This document shows, one piece after another, positions 33,401 through 48,400 of a stretch of 64,000 nt of DNA; position 1 is the first letter of the stretch; each line of letters opens with the position of its first letter. Origin of the DNA: Heliocidaris erythrogramma (lineage: Eukaryota; Echinodermata; Echinoidea; Camarodonta; Echinometridae); the NCBI GenBank assembly GCA_025617745.1, contig CM046864.1, positions 3,618,616 to 3,682,615 of the forward strand. Direction: 5' to 3'. Both the position numbers and the translations under genes were made by a program. A model generated the notes under the pieces. That model was not told the origin of the DNA. It did no database searches and saw only the letters and a program-made list of their open reading frames with translations.

Positions 33401-36400
33401 GCAACACACAACATCCATGAGAAGACCCATCAAGCTATTAATGATACCTGTAAGAAACAAAACATGACATCAGCTTGAATGTGTGGTGCTACATTATAAG
33501 ACATGACATCAGCTTGAATGTGTGGTGCTACATTATAAGACATGACATCAGCTTGAATGTGTGGTGCTACATTATAAGACATGACATCAGCTTGAATGTG
33601 TGGTGCTACATTATAAGACATGACATCAGCTTGAATGTGTGGTGCTACATTATAAGACATGACATCAGCTTGAATGTGTGGTGCTACATTATAAAACATG
33701 ACGTCAGCTTGAAAGTGTGGTGCTATATTAAAAGACATACTTTAAAAGATAAGGTGTTCAGTATTAATGTAGCTTAACAAAGTGAAAAATTGTTAGTTTT
33801 GTCTCTGAATAAAAGCTTTCATATAATTTTACTTAAAAGTGTTAATGGAGTTAAATACTAATTCTACATCCTAATTATTAATAAATCATAATTTTGAATA
33901 ATTTTGCCATTGGCATCTTTCCTGCGTTTCTACGTGCCATCAAGTTTCACTAAGCTACATATACCTAAGAAACACTAAATGTCTAAATGCCTCTAAAATA
34001 CAGACATGAATTGGATATAGGTTTATACATAATTGAATTTTATAATAACTACAACTCTGTAGCCTCAACATGATCAACAAACTTTGCTTCAAGGTAGGAT
34101 TTTAAAGGATAATGTACAGCAATTTATCAAATAAAAGAGTGTGTCACTGGGAAACCATTGCTCAGAAAGTGATATCATTCACTTTTGATTATATCTCACT
34201 ACATAATATAAGTAAATGTGTGACTCGTAGTGGCCCAGAAAGAATGCAACACCTGAAATCTGCAATTTCAACAATACCATTGACACTATATCTTAAGTTT
34301 TTTTTTATTTGGTAGCCAAATCCTTTCCAAGTAAAAGAACACCAAGATCATCAATTCTGGGTAAGGCATTTTAGTTCTACGGCTATTTTTTTGACACATC
34401 ATCATTTTCAAAATTAATAATAATAAATAATAATAAGATGCTTATAATAGCGCAAAATACAAATTTGTCTCTATGCACTTAACAAAGTAAACATAATTTA
34501 TAAACATATCACCTGAAGGTACAATAATCATATAGAGAAATTAATGTAATATTAATTGAGATTAATGTAATATTATTATTTTCTGCTTTTGCAGCATTTG
34601 TCATGCTTGAAATTTGAAAATTTAGAAATTTGCCCGTGACAGCTTCCCATACCATCTCTGTTTCACACATGTTGTCTTCGTTCTCAAGGAGAGAGTATTA
34701 AACCATGGCAAAGCAGTTATGCGTTTATCAATGAAGGTGACTGTATGGGAAGCCATCATATATAATTCTTTTCTAGCTGCTATATGCATGACTACGGTTG
34801 CAAAAGTAGCACATTTTGAAAATGACATTGCCTCACAAAAATAGCTGTAGAATCAAAACACGTCATCCAAAATTGATGATCCTGGTGTCATTTTACTCAG
34901 AATTTCCTTTTCTAACCGATAACATTAAAACTAATGCTATTGTATCAATGATGTCGTTGAAATGGCATATCTCAGGTGTTGCATTCCTTCTGGTCCACCC
35001 TGGTGTGCCATGAGGTACATGTAAGTCAAGACTGAATCCATGTATTGAGGATGTACATTTCCAGAAAAAAAAGCATTTTTAACATTCAGATCTTTCTTTG
35101 ACAACCCTGACACAACACAATTCATTTCATCTGAATTGTTAACAGTGATGAGTATTACACCTCTCGATTTCTTTCTCCTTTCAATACACAACATTGCAAT
35201 AATATATAAGATTTTGAGTTTGGCCCCTTCTGCAGGGCAAAAAACTATATCCAGTGATGATAAAGTGTACTAGTACTTAACGAATAGGAGCATTAGCAAT
35301 CAATGTAGCAAGAAAAAATCATTTGTGAAATTGTGACTCCACCTTCTGGCAACACAGCCTGTTCACATGGATAATAATGGGAATCAATCCTTCCTAGTAT
35401 TATGAACCCTTTCTCGACCCTTAAAAATTAGGAATGTATTTTCTCATGAAAAGCCTAAAAGGCATACATTTTCTTGAAGTACTGTCACATTTCTTTGGAA
35501 ATAATGATGTTAATATCAGTTTAGGTAAAGCGCATAGAGTATTATCATGCCTGAAATAAATCAAACCTTATTATCATCTATTTACCTGATGTAGCAAATA
35601 CTCCTCCAACGATGCCACATAGTCTAACTAGTAGCTTCCAGAATGGATCATAAACCTCTTCTACTGAGATGACAAGAGATGAAAGCTCATATTTAAAGAA
35701 TATTCCAGATACACCATGGCTGCCAGCACCATGGTTTAATACTCTCTCCTTCCATAAAAAAAGAAAACAGAAAAGAAATTAATGACTATTAAAAATACAA
35801 CTTCACTTTCAACCAATCAGATGACAGGATTAGGAAAGATTCTTAAAGTAAGGTATATAATAATAACTAGAAAGGCCGTCAGAGGTGGCAGACCCACGCC
35901 TTAGCGGAGCGATTATTCTTGAAACTGCAGATATATTTTTACTGGTTGGTTCCCCTGTCGTGTATAAAAAACCCAATATAGGTTTTGTTTTGTTGCGATT
36001 ATTTTTGTAAGCAGTAGCCTTTCAAAGGGGATAACAAGAGGCACATCTACCCCCCCCCCCCCAATAAATTTTGCCATATCCAGGTCATAGCTTTGTGTGT
36101 CCCCACCCTTGAAAAAAATTCTTCTGAAAAAGATATTTTATTATTGAAACATCTCTCCCCTAAAAGTAATTGATTAGACATGTCAGAGAGCGTGGCGTGG
36201 TGAGGAAAAAAATGTTAGCAATTTGTATTCAGTGTTCAGTCATGTAAGTGTTAGTAAATGTATTCATGTTCTATCTTTAAATTACATTGCAATTGGGGTT
36301 GTTGTTTTTTTTCATCGGGCTTGGATAAAATAAATATGACGACAAAACAAGTTGGATCTCGACTTCAAAATGACATGCATGCGAGGCACAGAGCCTACTC

Positions 36401-39400
36401 ACTCAGCTCAGTCACCACCCATCAACAAAGTCAAAGTGGATACTTGGCGTGCATGTATTCGGCGAACCTCGATCAGCCACCAAATTTTGCAAATCCACAC
36501 AAATTAAAAAAAAATACAGTTTTTGTATATATTTTACAACTACGAAATCCACTCAAACAGACATAAATGAGTTATAAACTAACTCAAATCTCAAATGACA
36601 GGACCGTTATAACCCAAAGAAAAAAAGTTCAATCCTACTACAGTCAGCCAGGCACTGCACTGCACTCCCTGGGGTTATGTACTCCGGCCCTAGCCCGACC
36701 AGATCGCCGTCACTTCGCGACAGCGCTGTGTATAGTTATGTACGTACAGCTAGCTACACAGCCCACTCACTCAGATCAACACACGCGAACGCTCGCGAGT
36801 GCGATAGACTCACTCACGTCGAACAAACTCACCAGATTTTCACCGAAAACAATTAAAATCACGTACTACACGTCCACCAGGATAAAATAAATCACAAAAA
36901 CTTCCACAACAAAGTGGAAAGAACCGGGGAAAATAAACAGAAATGCACAGAAGATAAGAAATAGAGGAGAAGCCGTAGGGCTAGGGTAGCCTGAATCTAA
37001 ATGAATTTGTAGATAAAAAAAGGTATCGCGCGCGATAGCTAGCTTTGAATATTCATTGCAGGCTCGTACGGATTTGAAGTGAAATGGCAAATAATGGGTC
37101 TAAAAGTCTTCTAAAATTCATAAACCTGAAATAGACTTTTGGTGAGACGAAGTAATGAGTGTTTTGATTGGCCAAAATATTTCTGCATCTGCAGGCGAAG
37201 TTTGGGGTCATCAATCTTTCTAGTTTCTTTCCTGTCACAATCTGAACTGAAGTTCCTATACTTTACTACAGGGTCAAAACTTCAAGGTCACACAGAATGT
37301 GCAGGGGTCAACCAATCATCACCAAAATCTAATCGATTCTTTCCTGTCACTTTCTGAACATTCCCTGAAAATTTGGTGCAAATCCGTTCACCCGTTCTCT
37401 TGTTATCTTGTACACAAACAAACAAACAAACAAACAAACAAACAAACATACAAACAAACAAACAAACATACGGAGCCCTTTACATAACCCTGCCGATTTC
37501 ATCGGCGTGGGTAACTAGAAAGGCCGTCAGAGACGGCAGACCCACGCCTTAGCGGCGCTACAGAGTAGTTGCAATACTATACTAACTATGGGGTCAAAAC
37601 TACAAGGTTACACAGAATTTGCAGGCCTCAACCGATCATCACCAAAATCTAATCGATTCTTTCCTGTCACTATCCGAACATTCCCTGAAAATTTGGTGCA
37701 AATCCGTTCACCCGTTCTCTAGTTATCTTGTACACAAACAAACAAACATACGGAGCCCTTTACATAAACCTGCCGATTTCATCGGCGTGGGTAACTATCA
37801 ACCCTTTCGATGCAATTGATCACATGTTGTGGTTTGGCTAAATAACTTTTGATTCAGAACCTTAATAAAATATACCACATGCATGAGTAGAAAGAGCAAA
37901 CAATTCTGCACACACTATGTCCATTTTTGTTGCATGACCGTATTGCATTTGATGCCAGCAATTTAAAAAAAGAAAAGAAAATAAGCTTTAAAATCCTTGA
38001 ATTGGCAACCCAATGAGAGGTTCAAAATCAATGTTTTTTATCCAAACTAGCAATTTTTTCAACTTTTCGTCAAATTTCCTAACCATGTATATTGTTTTCA
38101 AAGACAGTACATTTTATTAGAACCATGTAGCATTAATAGAAAAATATATTTGAAGAACAAAATGTGATCAATTTAGCCCTTAAATAATTCCTCTCATGAA
38201 AGGGTTAATAATGAAAGATTTCCTACTACGTGTATGCTTGTGTAATGCTCAACCAGTTGTTACACTATTTACGATGTTTATAACTGTAGGGAAATGTGAA
38301 CGTTCAAGTAGTGCCTTTGTTTTTTGGTGTGTGGGCAAAATCAGGAATGGATTGACATCGTGTATAAAAACAAGACCCTACAAAAGAAATCCAGAACACA
38401 TCAGGCTTGCGAACAAAATGATAGCATAAACAAAACTGGAAAAAACAAACATTACAAGCAGAGCTGCCAACCTCTGGCCAAGCTTTTCCGTACTTGATAA
38501 GCTGAAAAATCGTATTTTGCTGATGAAATTTGTAATTTTTTGCAAGTCGCCAAATACCAAAATTTTAAACGGCAACTGCTGCCAAAATTGTTTAAGTTAG
38601 ATGTAAAAATGTCTTAGAATTACTCTGACACCCCAATAATTTTTATTGAACATGATCTCGATCTAGTAACATAAAAAACAGCTAAAAACTCACATTCCCT
38701 ATTCATCCTATCGATTCCACAACAGTGCGGCTCCACATACAGCCGCGCCGCCGCGAAACAGGCTGGCCTGCTTCGCCTAGCACCTCGGTGTGTAAGAGCA
38801 GCGCTGCTTAAGCTAGAAGTTTACGTGTTTGGTGAAGGTAAAAGTGTGTGTATGTTGGCAGTCTCTTTTCTGTTTGCACTTTAAGTACATACACAGTGCA
38901 AAGATCTAGGAACAGTGAAAATAATACAATATGAGTGTTGAGTGATAAAAAAATACATGTGTACAACGTATAGGACGAATAATGCATAATCAGCTCAGAA
39001 TTCATACTTTTTGGATGCGTTTTCTTATTTTCATAACAAATACAAATTTTTCCTAAGGTTGGCAGCTCTGTACAAGGTGTTATAATGAAATTACAAGTAA
39101 TTTACACAATCTTGTAAGCCTTAGCAGATTTACATAAAGTAATGGCCACGTTGTTCCATATGGAAATAAAATGAAGACAGACAAACCTGTTCAGTTACTG
39201 CATACTGATGTGTATGAGCTTTAGCTGATCTAGTCTTGACATCAGTTGGTACAATCTGAATAAAATACTGGTAAATCTGAAGAGCTGTCATGGAATTGAA
39301 AGAAAAATAATATACATGTAAAACTTGGTTTTAAAAGAAACAGATATGTGAAAGTTTAAATAAAATCCGATAAGAAATAAGAAAGTTATGAATGATGTAA

Positions 39401-42400
39401 ACTTTTGATTTTTATGTGATGAAATACAGCTTGGAGCAATTTTAGCCAGAGCATAATAATGTGAGAGCATCTAATAGGATTCCTAGTACTTACATGCATT
39501 AGTGACCTTAAGATCCCCATCTAAAGGATTTACTATACCAGGAACAGGTGTACCATAGGAAAAGTGATCTATCCGATGAGAAAAATTGTAATCTGAAAAA
39601 CAAAATAGAAAACAAATGAGCATCAGAAATCCTTTAAAATGGTAGTAACCTACAAAAAAAATGATTGATGGTAGGTCCAAATATTGCCCAGTCTTAACGG
39701 TATAATCACAAGATGTACAAAATATTCTCAATTACACAAACCAGCACATTTACGTATACAGTCTTAGAGTTCAAGAGAATGGATGCAGTTCTAAAACATA
39801 CACTGTACATGTCCATGTATACTTGCAATATATGCAATTTGTAATATAATGAAGAAATACTATAAGAACTTTCCTCAGAATATTGGGCAGGAAACTGGCT
39901 TCTACGCAATTACATTAAATGTTCAAACTGCTAAATTTAGTAGTGCGTAAGCCATGGCTTTTAACATAGGGAAACACCTGGGCCCCATTTCATAAAACAT
40001 GTTATCAATAACAGCTGCCTCATTTCTATGACAAATTCACTCTCAGCCAATCAGATGCAAGTATTTCAGTAGCTTATATCTGTTATTGTATATACTATGG
40101 ATTTGGCATCGTCGCGCCGCGTCTGCTGCAGAGATTTTCTTGTGAGCGCTCATACTGGCTTCAGTTTTTGTCGGATCACCTTCAAATTTCACATGGAGGT
40201 GCATCATGGTAAGATGAAGAAGCGTATTGTTTTTGGTGGGGGCGGACTCATGGTTGCCATGGTAACCATATTTAAAAAAAAATAGTAAAGATTTTCTTGC
40301 GAGCGCTCTACCAGCTGCAGTTCTTGTCATACCACCATCAAATTTCGCATGGAGGTGCATTTCCATTATGGTAAGATGAAGACGCCTATTGTTTTTGGTG
40401 TGGGCGGAGTCAACACTGTTGCCATGGTAACTATATTTTTTAAAGAAATGGTAAAGATTTTCTTGTGAGTGCTCTACCGGCTGCAGTTTTTGTCGGATCA
40501 CCTTCAATTTCAAAACAACTAAAAAATGACAAAAGTACAAAAAGGTCATTTTTGTCAGCAGTGATACCAAATTGCCACTTTATCCATTTCAGTCACAACA
40601 TTGATTCAAATGGGGGGATGGGTGACGGGTTCGGTGGATACATGTACTCAGACTGGTCCCCCCTCCGAGTGCTCTAGTTGTAACTTGTTATAGATATCAA
40701 GTTTTTATGAAAATGAGCCCAAGTCATTTAACAATCACTTTCCACCCATTTAGGATTTAGTCAGCCGGGGGAGGTATTCATCACTAATTAGATATTGTAA
40801 TTTGAACACTGGTGCATGCTTTACATCCAGTTAGATCCTAGCTAAAGCAAAAATGAAAAATGATTGGCTATGTCAATTCCTATAGTAAAAAGATTGCATT
40901 AAGCAACAAATGTCCAATCTGGAAGTATTGATAATATGGGCTTGTTCACATAAGACATAGCAAACATAGATTTTTTTTTTTGTGTGTGTGTAAATTAATG
41001 CCAAACGGGGTGATAATTTTTTTCCTGCCCTTAACAAAGGCCCCAAGGTATACTCACATTTCTGAGTATCTTTATAAGACATGCTTATGCTATTCTCCAC
41101 GTTTAGATATTTTCTGTTTATTTGTTAACTATTTCCAATGTATTGTATTCTATCACTGTCATTTTTATCGAATGTGAAATAAATTGAATTGAAATGACTT
41201 CTATTTTGCTTTAAAAAAAAAAAAAAAAAACGTCATATGGGAACAAGGCTTAACTGGGATGAACTTACTACTAGGATCGACCATGAGAGCAAGATGGGCG
41301 TGGCCTCGAGGGTGAGGTATACTCTTACCAATCGTTACATGAAAGTTACCTGCAACCTACATAGAAAAAAGTGATTTCATTGATTCATCGGGCTGGAAAT
41401 CTGATTTCCATTTGTAGACAAAGAATATTGAAAGGGAAAGGAAAAGTTTTAAAAGAAGCAGAAAATATATTGAAGAAACCGATCAGTGAATGTTTCAGCA
41501 AAATCCAATAATAATTAAGAAAGTTGTAATCAATCAAACACAAATTGGCAACTCCTTCACATATCTTGCGAGCTGCCCTCCCAACTGGCCTGTACCCCAA
41601 ATATCACTAATTTCCATTTTCTTTAAAGAAAATATTTTAAATCATACATGCACCTTAGATATCATCATTGCTCATATGCTTTTACACAACACCTGTATGA
41701 AACAAATACATTTTTTTCATCCAAAACTACGGAAAGAAAATTAAAATTTGGGAGATTTTCTGTACTGAGCAAATGGAAGAGAACCTCACGAGATACGTCA
41801 CAGAGTTGCCAATTTGTGTTTGATTGATTACAACTTCAAAAATTCATAACTTATTTCTTATCAGATTTTGCTCAAACTTTCAATGATCTGTTCTCCCATT
41901 AAAATCATTTATTGAAATTTAATACCAGGGTGGTTATGATAGTGGTATTGATGGTGGTGATGGTGGTAATGATGGTGCTAATGATGTTGGTAATGATGGT
42001 GGTATTGATGGTGGTAATAATGGTGGTAATAATGGTGGTAATGGTGGTGGTAATGGTGGTGGTATTGACGGTGGTAATGATGGTGGTAATGATGGTGGTA
42101 ATGATGGTGGTATTGATGGTGGTAATGATGGTGGTAATGATGGTGGTAATGGTGGTGGTAATGATGGTGGTAATAATGGTGGTAATAATGGTAATAATGG
42201 TGGTAATGGTGGTGGTAATGGTGGTGGTATTGATGGTGGTAATGATGGTGGTAATGATGGTGGTAATGATGGTGGTATTGATGGTGCTAATGATGGTGCT
42301 AATGATGGTGGTATTGATGGTGGTATTGATGGTGGTATTGATGGTGGTAATGATGGTGGTGATGTTGGTAATGATGGTGGTATTGATGCTGGTAATGGTG

Positions 42401-45400
42401 GTGGTAATGGTGGTGGTAATGGTGGTGGTAATAATGGTGGTAATGGTGGTGGTAATGGTGGTGGTATTGATGGTGGTATTGATGGTGGTAATGATGGTGG
42501 TATTGATGGTGGTAATGATGGTGGTAATGATGGTGCTAATGATGGTGGTAATGATGGTGGTAATGATGGTGGTATTGATGGTGGTATTGATGGTGGTATT
42601 GATGGTGGTAATGATGGTGGTAATGATGGTGCTAATGATGGTGGTAATGATGGTGGTAATGATGGTGGTATTGATGGTGGTATTGATGGTGGTATTGATG
42701 GTGGTATTGATGGTGGTAATGATGGTGGTAATGATGGTGGTATTGATGGTGGTAATGATGGTGGTAATGATGGTGGTAATGGTGGTGGTAGTATTGATGG
42801 TGGTAATGATACCACCACCATTACCACCACCATTACCACCATGATTACCACCATCATTACCATTACCAGCATCAATACCACGATCATTACCACCATAATT
42901 ACCAACATCATTAGCACCATCATTACCACCATCAAAACCACCCTGGTATTAAATTTCAATAAATGATTTTAATGGGAGAACAGATCAGTGAAAGTTTGAG
43001 CAAAATCTGATAAGATTTTGGTAATGATGGTGGTAATGATGGTGGTATTGATGGTAGTAATGATGGTGGTAATGATGGTGGTAATGATGGTGGTAATGAT
43101 GTTGATAATGATGGTGGTAGTGATGGTGGTAATGATGGTGGTAATGACGGTGGTATTGATGGTGGTTATGATGGTGGTTATGATGGTGGTATTGATGGTA
43201 GTAATGATGGTGGTAATGATGGTGGTAATGATGTTGATAATGATGGTGGTAATGGTGGTGGTTATGATGGTGGTAATGATGTGGTAATGATGTTGATAAT
43301 GATGGTGGTAATGATGGTGGTAATGATGTTGATAATGATGGTGGTACTGATGGTAGTAATGATGGTGGTAATGATGGTGGTAATGATGGTGATAATGATG
43401 GTGGTAGTGATGGTGGTAGTGATGGTGGTAATGATGGTGGTATTGATGGTGGTTATGATGGTGGTATTGATGGTGGTATTGATGGTGGTAATGATGGTGG
43501 TAATGATGTGGTAATGATGTTGATAATGATGGTGGTAATGATGGTGGTAATGATGTTGATAATGATGGTGGTAGTGATGGTGGTAATGATGTTGATAATG
43601 ATGGTGGTAATGATGTGGTAATGATGTGGTAATGATGTGGTAATGATGGTGGTAATGATGGTGGTAATGATGGTGGTAATGATGGTGGTAGATGGTGGTA
43701 ATGGTGGTGGTAGATGGTGGTAATGATGGTGGTAATGGTGGTAATGATGGTGGTAATGATGGTGGTAATGGTGGTAATGATGGTGGTAATGATGGGGGTA
43801 ATGGTGGTGGTAATGGTGGTTATGATGGTGGTAATGGTGGTTATGATGGTGGTAATGATGGTGGTAATGATGGTGGTAATGATGGTGGTAATGATGGTGG
43901 TAATGGTGGTTATGATGGTGGTAATTATGGTGGTAATGATGGTGGTAATGATGGTGGTAATGGTGGTGGTTATGATGGTGGTAATGATGGTGGTAATGGT
44001 GGTGGTAACGATGGTGATTAGCATTTCATCAACAATTCATACATTGTAATACTATGTTGGGGTAAGGTGTAATGGAAGGTACGTGTGATTTGCAATTGAG
44101 CATCATCGGGTTCTGAAACAACTACATGTACAACTAAATTCATCTTATGGTTTTCATATACATGTATGTCCAAAAAAATAAAACATTTCCGAAGTTCACA
44201 TTATACTAGGAGTTATTATCAATTACGTCTCACCAAACGCACTAAAAGGACACTTCATACGTACACACCAACTTTAGAATGTACCGGTATTTTTTACCGT
44301 AATTTGATATAGAACGTAAGTTTTGAGTTATCATCGATCAATAGTGTTTCCTAGATTTTTTACATCTAATAAAGTGCGTCCCAGAAAAAAGATACCTGTC
44401 GATAGCTTAGGGTCTCTTCTATCAAATGACACCAAAATATCCCACAATATTTTAGGCCTGAGTGAGCAAAAGCAAGTTTGGTGAAAGGGTGCAAAATCCA
44501 GTCTTGACAAGAATTGATATTGGCTCTGGCTGGTATCAGCTGAGCTGAGCGTCATGTAAAGGCTTAAAAATGTCCATATTCAGATCAATAAAAGACAATT
44601 TATGAAATAACAGGCTATCTTCTCTGTATATCCTTACACATCCCATCAACATTTTATGCTTGAGTAAGCAATTTTTCTACTTTGCTGAGTGTTTCAAAAT
44701 GTTATTCTTGGTGAGTCTTTAAATTTCATCTGGCTAGCTCATTAAACCATAAAGTTTTGATGTGATATATCAGGAAATACATTGAACAATGTCTGTTCTT
44801 TTATAAAAAGTCTTTCAATGATCAAACTATAAAATTTTGAAGTTTTTTCATGACTCTCAACTTGGCTCACACCAGCCAGAGCAACAACAAACATTTGTCA
44901 AGAATGAATTCTGCACCATAAAAAAAAAAAAATTGGCCTTTGGTCAAGCAAGCATAAAAATATTGTGAGACATTTTAGTGACATTTAGTAGAAGAGATCC
45001 TAAGCTAACCACAGGTAAGAAATTTTACTGAAAATATTTTAAAATATTAAATTGGGGAGACTTTTTCCGACTGTCAATTTCAAACGGTTTTCAGCTTTGT
45101 TGATAATCAGAACAAACACCAATTCTTGTCAAGTTTGAATTTTGCACCCTTTCACAAAAGAGGTTTTAGAACACACAAGCATAATAAATTGTCAGATTTT
45201 CTTGGTTATTGTATAGGAGGAACCCTAAGCTATCTATAAGAATTAAAATTTATTGAAAATATTCAAAAATAATTATTTGGGGAGACTTTTTCGAACTGTT
45301 AATCTCTTTTTGACGCACTGTATATAACAGGAGTATTATTTTTTTAATTTTTTTTTAAAAATTCTTGTCGGAATGGTATGTACCTTGTTAGTTGTAAGAG

Positions 45401-48400
45401 AGCCATGTAACCTGCAAGCATCCAGTTTCTTGCCAGCAGCTGAATTCTGTTGCTGATTTGTTGGTCTACTACTAAACCCTGTTTGGAATAATAGATCTTG
45501 TATGGCATGTTCTTCACTCAAAGCCTGTCTCACAGTCTGTAATGTCCTGTTAGAAGAGAGCAAATATACTCATTAATCACAGGGATTTGACACTGGTATT
45601 AATAAACAACTATTCTTCAAATTGGTAATATCATGTGTACAATTGCTTGCATTGTTATACAACCGGGCCTTAAATGAATTGAAATAAAGGCATTCGGTAA
45701 CTTTGTGGAGGCCTGATTTAATAAATTGTTGAATTTTGATATCTGTCTTGCATAATGATGTTCAGAAGGATAAATAAATAGCCAGGCATAGAAAGGTTTT
45801 CAAATATATAATGCTATTATTAAGATATCTATGACTGAATACACCCATTTACGAAAGCGTATGGCCATACGCTTTAGTCTAACACTGAGTCTATGGGGGA
45901 AAATGAGTCTGGCATTTCCGGTCACTTGCATACATGTTTACTTTTGTGAAGGATATCATTTTTAAGTGCTGTTGTCCCCCTGAGTTTCATTTTTACACCA
46001 TATTACATAACACTGATAGCATGTAAGGCCAGGCAGCTCAGATTTTATCGAGCCTCTACAAAGTTACCAAAATCAGTTTAAAGGGGACCTATATAAATAA
46101 CCCCAAAATAATTTGCATTTAGCTTAAAAATTCACCCCAAAGTACGTTAGATAATAAATTATTAACCGTTAAATAGTAAAAAAAAAAGGAAGAATTTGTA
46201 ATACAGCCTACGGGCAATTTAATGGTAAAGTCCAACCTGGTATTAATAAAAGAAGAAAAATGAAGCAAACAGTCTATAGTGAAAGTTTGAGCAAAATCTG
46301 ATAAAAAATAAAAAAGTTATGAATTTTTGAAGTTGTAAATGCTAATTTTCTTAATTTTTGATGAAGGATTACATTTGTTTTATACAGGTGTTGTGTAAAG
46401 ACATGTAAGCAATGACTATATAGATCTAAGGTGGATATGTGATTGAGTATTTTTTTAGGGAAAAGGGAAATTAATGACTTTTGGGGTACAGGGCAAATGA
46501 AGAAGCTTGCAAGATACGTCTTATTTCTTATTGGACTTTGCTCAAACCTTCACTGAAAAAAAAATGATCAGGGTGAACTTCCCCCTTAAGCCTTTGTTTT
46601 TTTGTTCTATATCTGAAGTGCAGTTTTGGCATTTGAATTTATATCTTTTTAAAGAAGTAATACATGTAAGACCATGATGGAACCCCAGACACACAGGACA
46701 AAACAATTTGAGGTGAATGGTAACACCAAAGTCTCTGGTTTACAATGAATTAATGTACCTGTGCCAGGATTTCTGTTGCGGAGTCATCTCAAAAGATGTG
46801 GGTTCTTCCTTCAGTCTCCCGCTGAATTTAAACATGGCAGAATCTCCTACAGAATCTAATACATCAGCTCCTATATCTGCGAAGAAAAGAAGATTACATC
46901 ATTCTATAGCTGCCTGTTCATATTACTTGACACATACACATCATCTAACAAATAATTTGAGAATATAGTTAATCCTTGGTTACATCTGACCAATAATGAT
47001 AAGTTTATTCAAAAACTTTACATAGCATTCTATAGGTTATGGTTATAAAAGAGTATGAAGAAATAAAGGATGACATACACGTAAACCCCCTGCAAAAACG
47101 CAAGTGCGTACACTTATGGTTTGGAAGTAGTGTGCTTATTGAGAGTGTATTTTATTTGAAGCTCATATTTTGAATATAGTACGGCGACATCATATGCAGG
47201 ATATCGTGGAGAGGGGGGGGGGGGGGGGGGGGGGGGGGGAACTATGAAAATTCCCAGACAAGCAAAAAGAAAAAATAAGTTTTAAATAAGATCAGTTCGA
47301 AAGGGCGGGGGGGGGGGGGGGGGGGGGGGGGGGGAGGCACAATTTAAACTCTTCAAAAGGTGGGGTATGGGCCTGAAGTGCCCCCCCATCCAACACTGCC
47401 CCTTACATACAGATGGAAATAATGTTGATGAGTGGTGTCAATCATCACACTTGATCAAATCTTAGAGTACCACCAACATTCCAAACATGGTCACAGTCAA
47501 CATTTCATTAGAAAAGTTTGTACCCAGAGTTCATTTCATTGCTCATCTTGATTGAAAGTGTTCCATGGTATTCTTTTTATTAGCCTTTTTGTTCTATAAA
47601 AAGATAAACATGTATTTCTTCGCAGAAGGTATTACATACATGTACATGTACATTTACGTAAAAATACTACATACTGTAAATAATACGGTCAAACCTGTGA
47701 CTCTTGATATACAAATTTGTGATGCACACTACATTCAAGTGATTTCAGTTTGCCTCACTGCTGTTTTTTGAGGCAGTTTACCATGTTACATGAACAAGTC
47801 TGGCCTGCATGGGTCACATTTGACAGATAAAGATTAACCCGTTGACTACTGAATTCTTTAAATCTCATAGGCTTAATACAGGAGCCACTCGGTTCCCGTA
47901 GTCTATGGGTCAAAAGATTTTCAATTAAAGGACACTCTACTTTACAGTGCAAGTCGATAAAAAATGACAAATTTTTTTTTCGCCAGACCTTCAAAATTTG
48001 CTCAGTGCGGGGGGGGGGTTATGGGGTCCAGTTTCCCTCAATAATTCTTTGACAAGCAAAAAAATTAAAAAAAATTAAAAAGGTCATTCTAAAAGGGGGG
48101 CACAATCAAGAAAATGGCGGATCGTCTATGGTCAAAATGCATACTTTTCTTCCAAAAGGGGCGGGGGCCACAGGCTGGAAGTGCCCCCCCCCCCTGGATC
48201 CACCAGTGGTTATGGTTATCATGTTAGTCCAATGTGATCATTGCTGTCGGGTAGGCTAGTACAAGATAGCTTGGCCTTGGCGAAATATAGTGATAGGTAA
48301 AGACGCGTCCTCAACGCAACAGACAGAAGTGTTGGTGATATCAATGAATTTGATAATGTAAAACCTCAGCCACACCAACAAGACCGACCCTAGACCAACG

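Noticed and set aside
33460..33740. Possible CRISPR array
   Set aside because: The 39-bp units are contiguous with no spacers, in an animal intron; it is a minisatellite.
41912..44049. ORFs of 310, 341 and 351 codons on both strands
   Set aside because: They are translations of a GGTGGTAATGAT microsatellite (Met-Val-Val, Pro-Ser-Leu-Pro, Ile-Thr-Thr repeats), open in many frames at once, inside an intron of ERGIC2.
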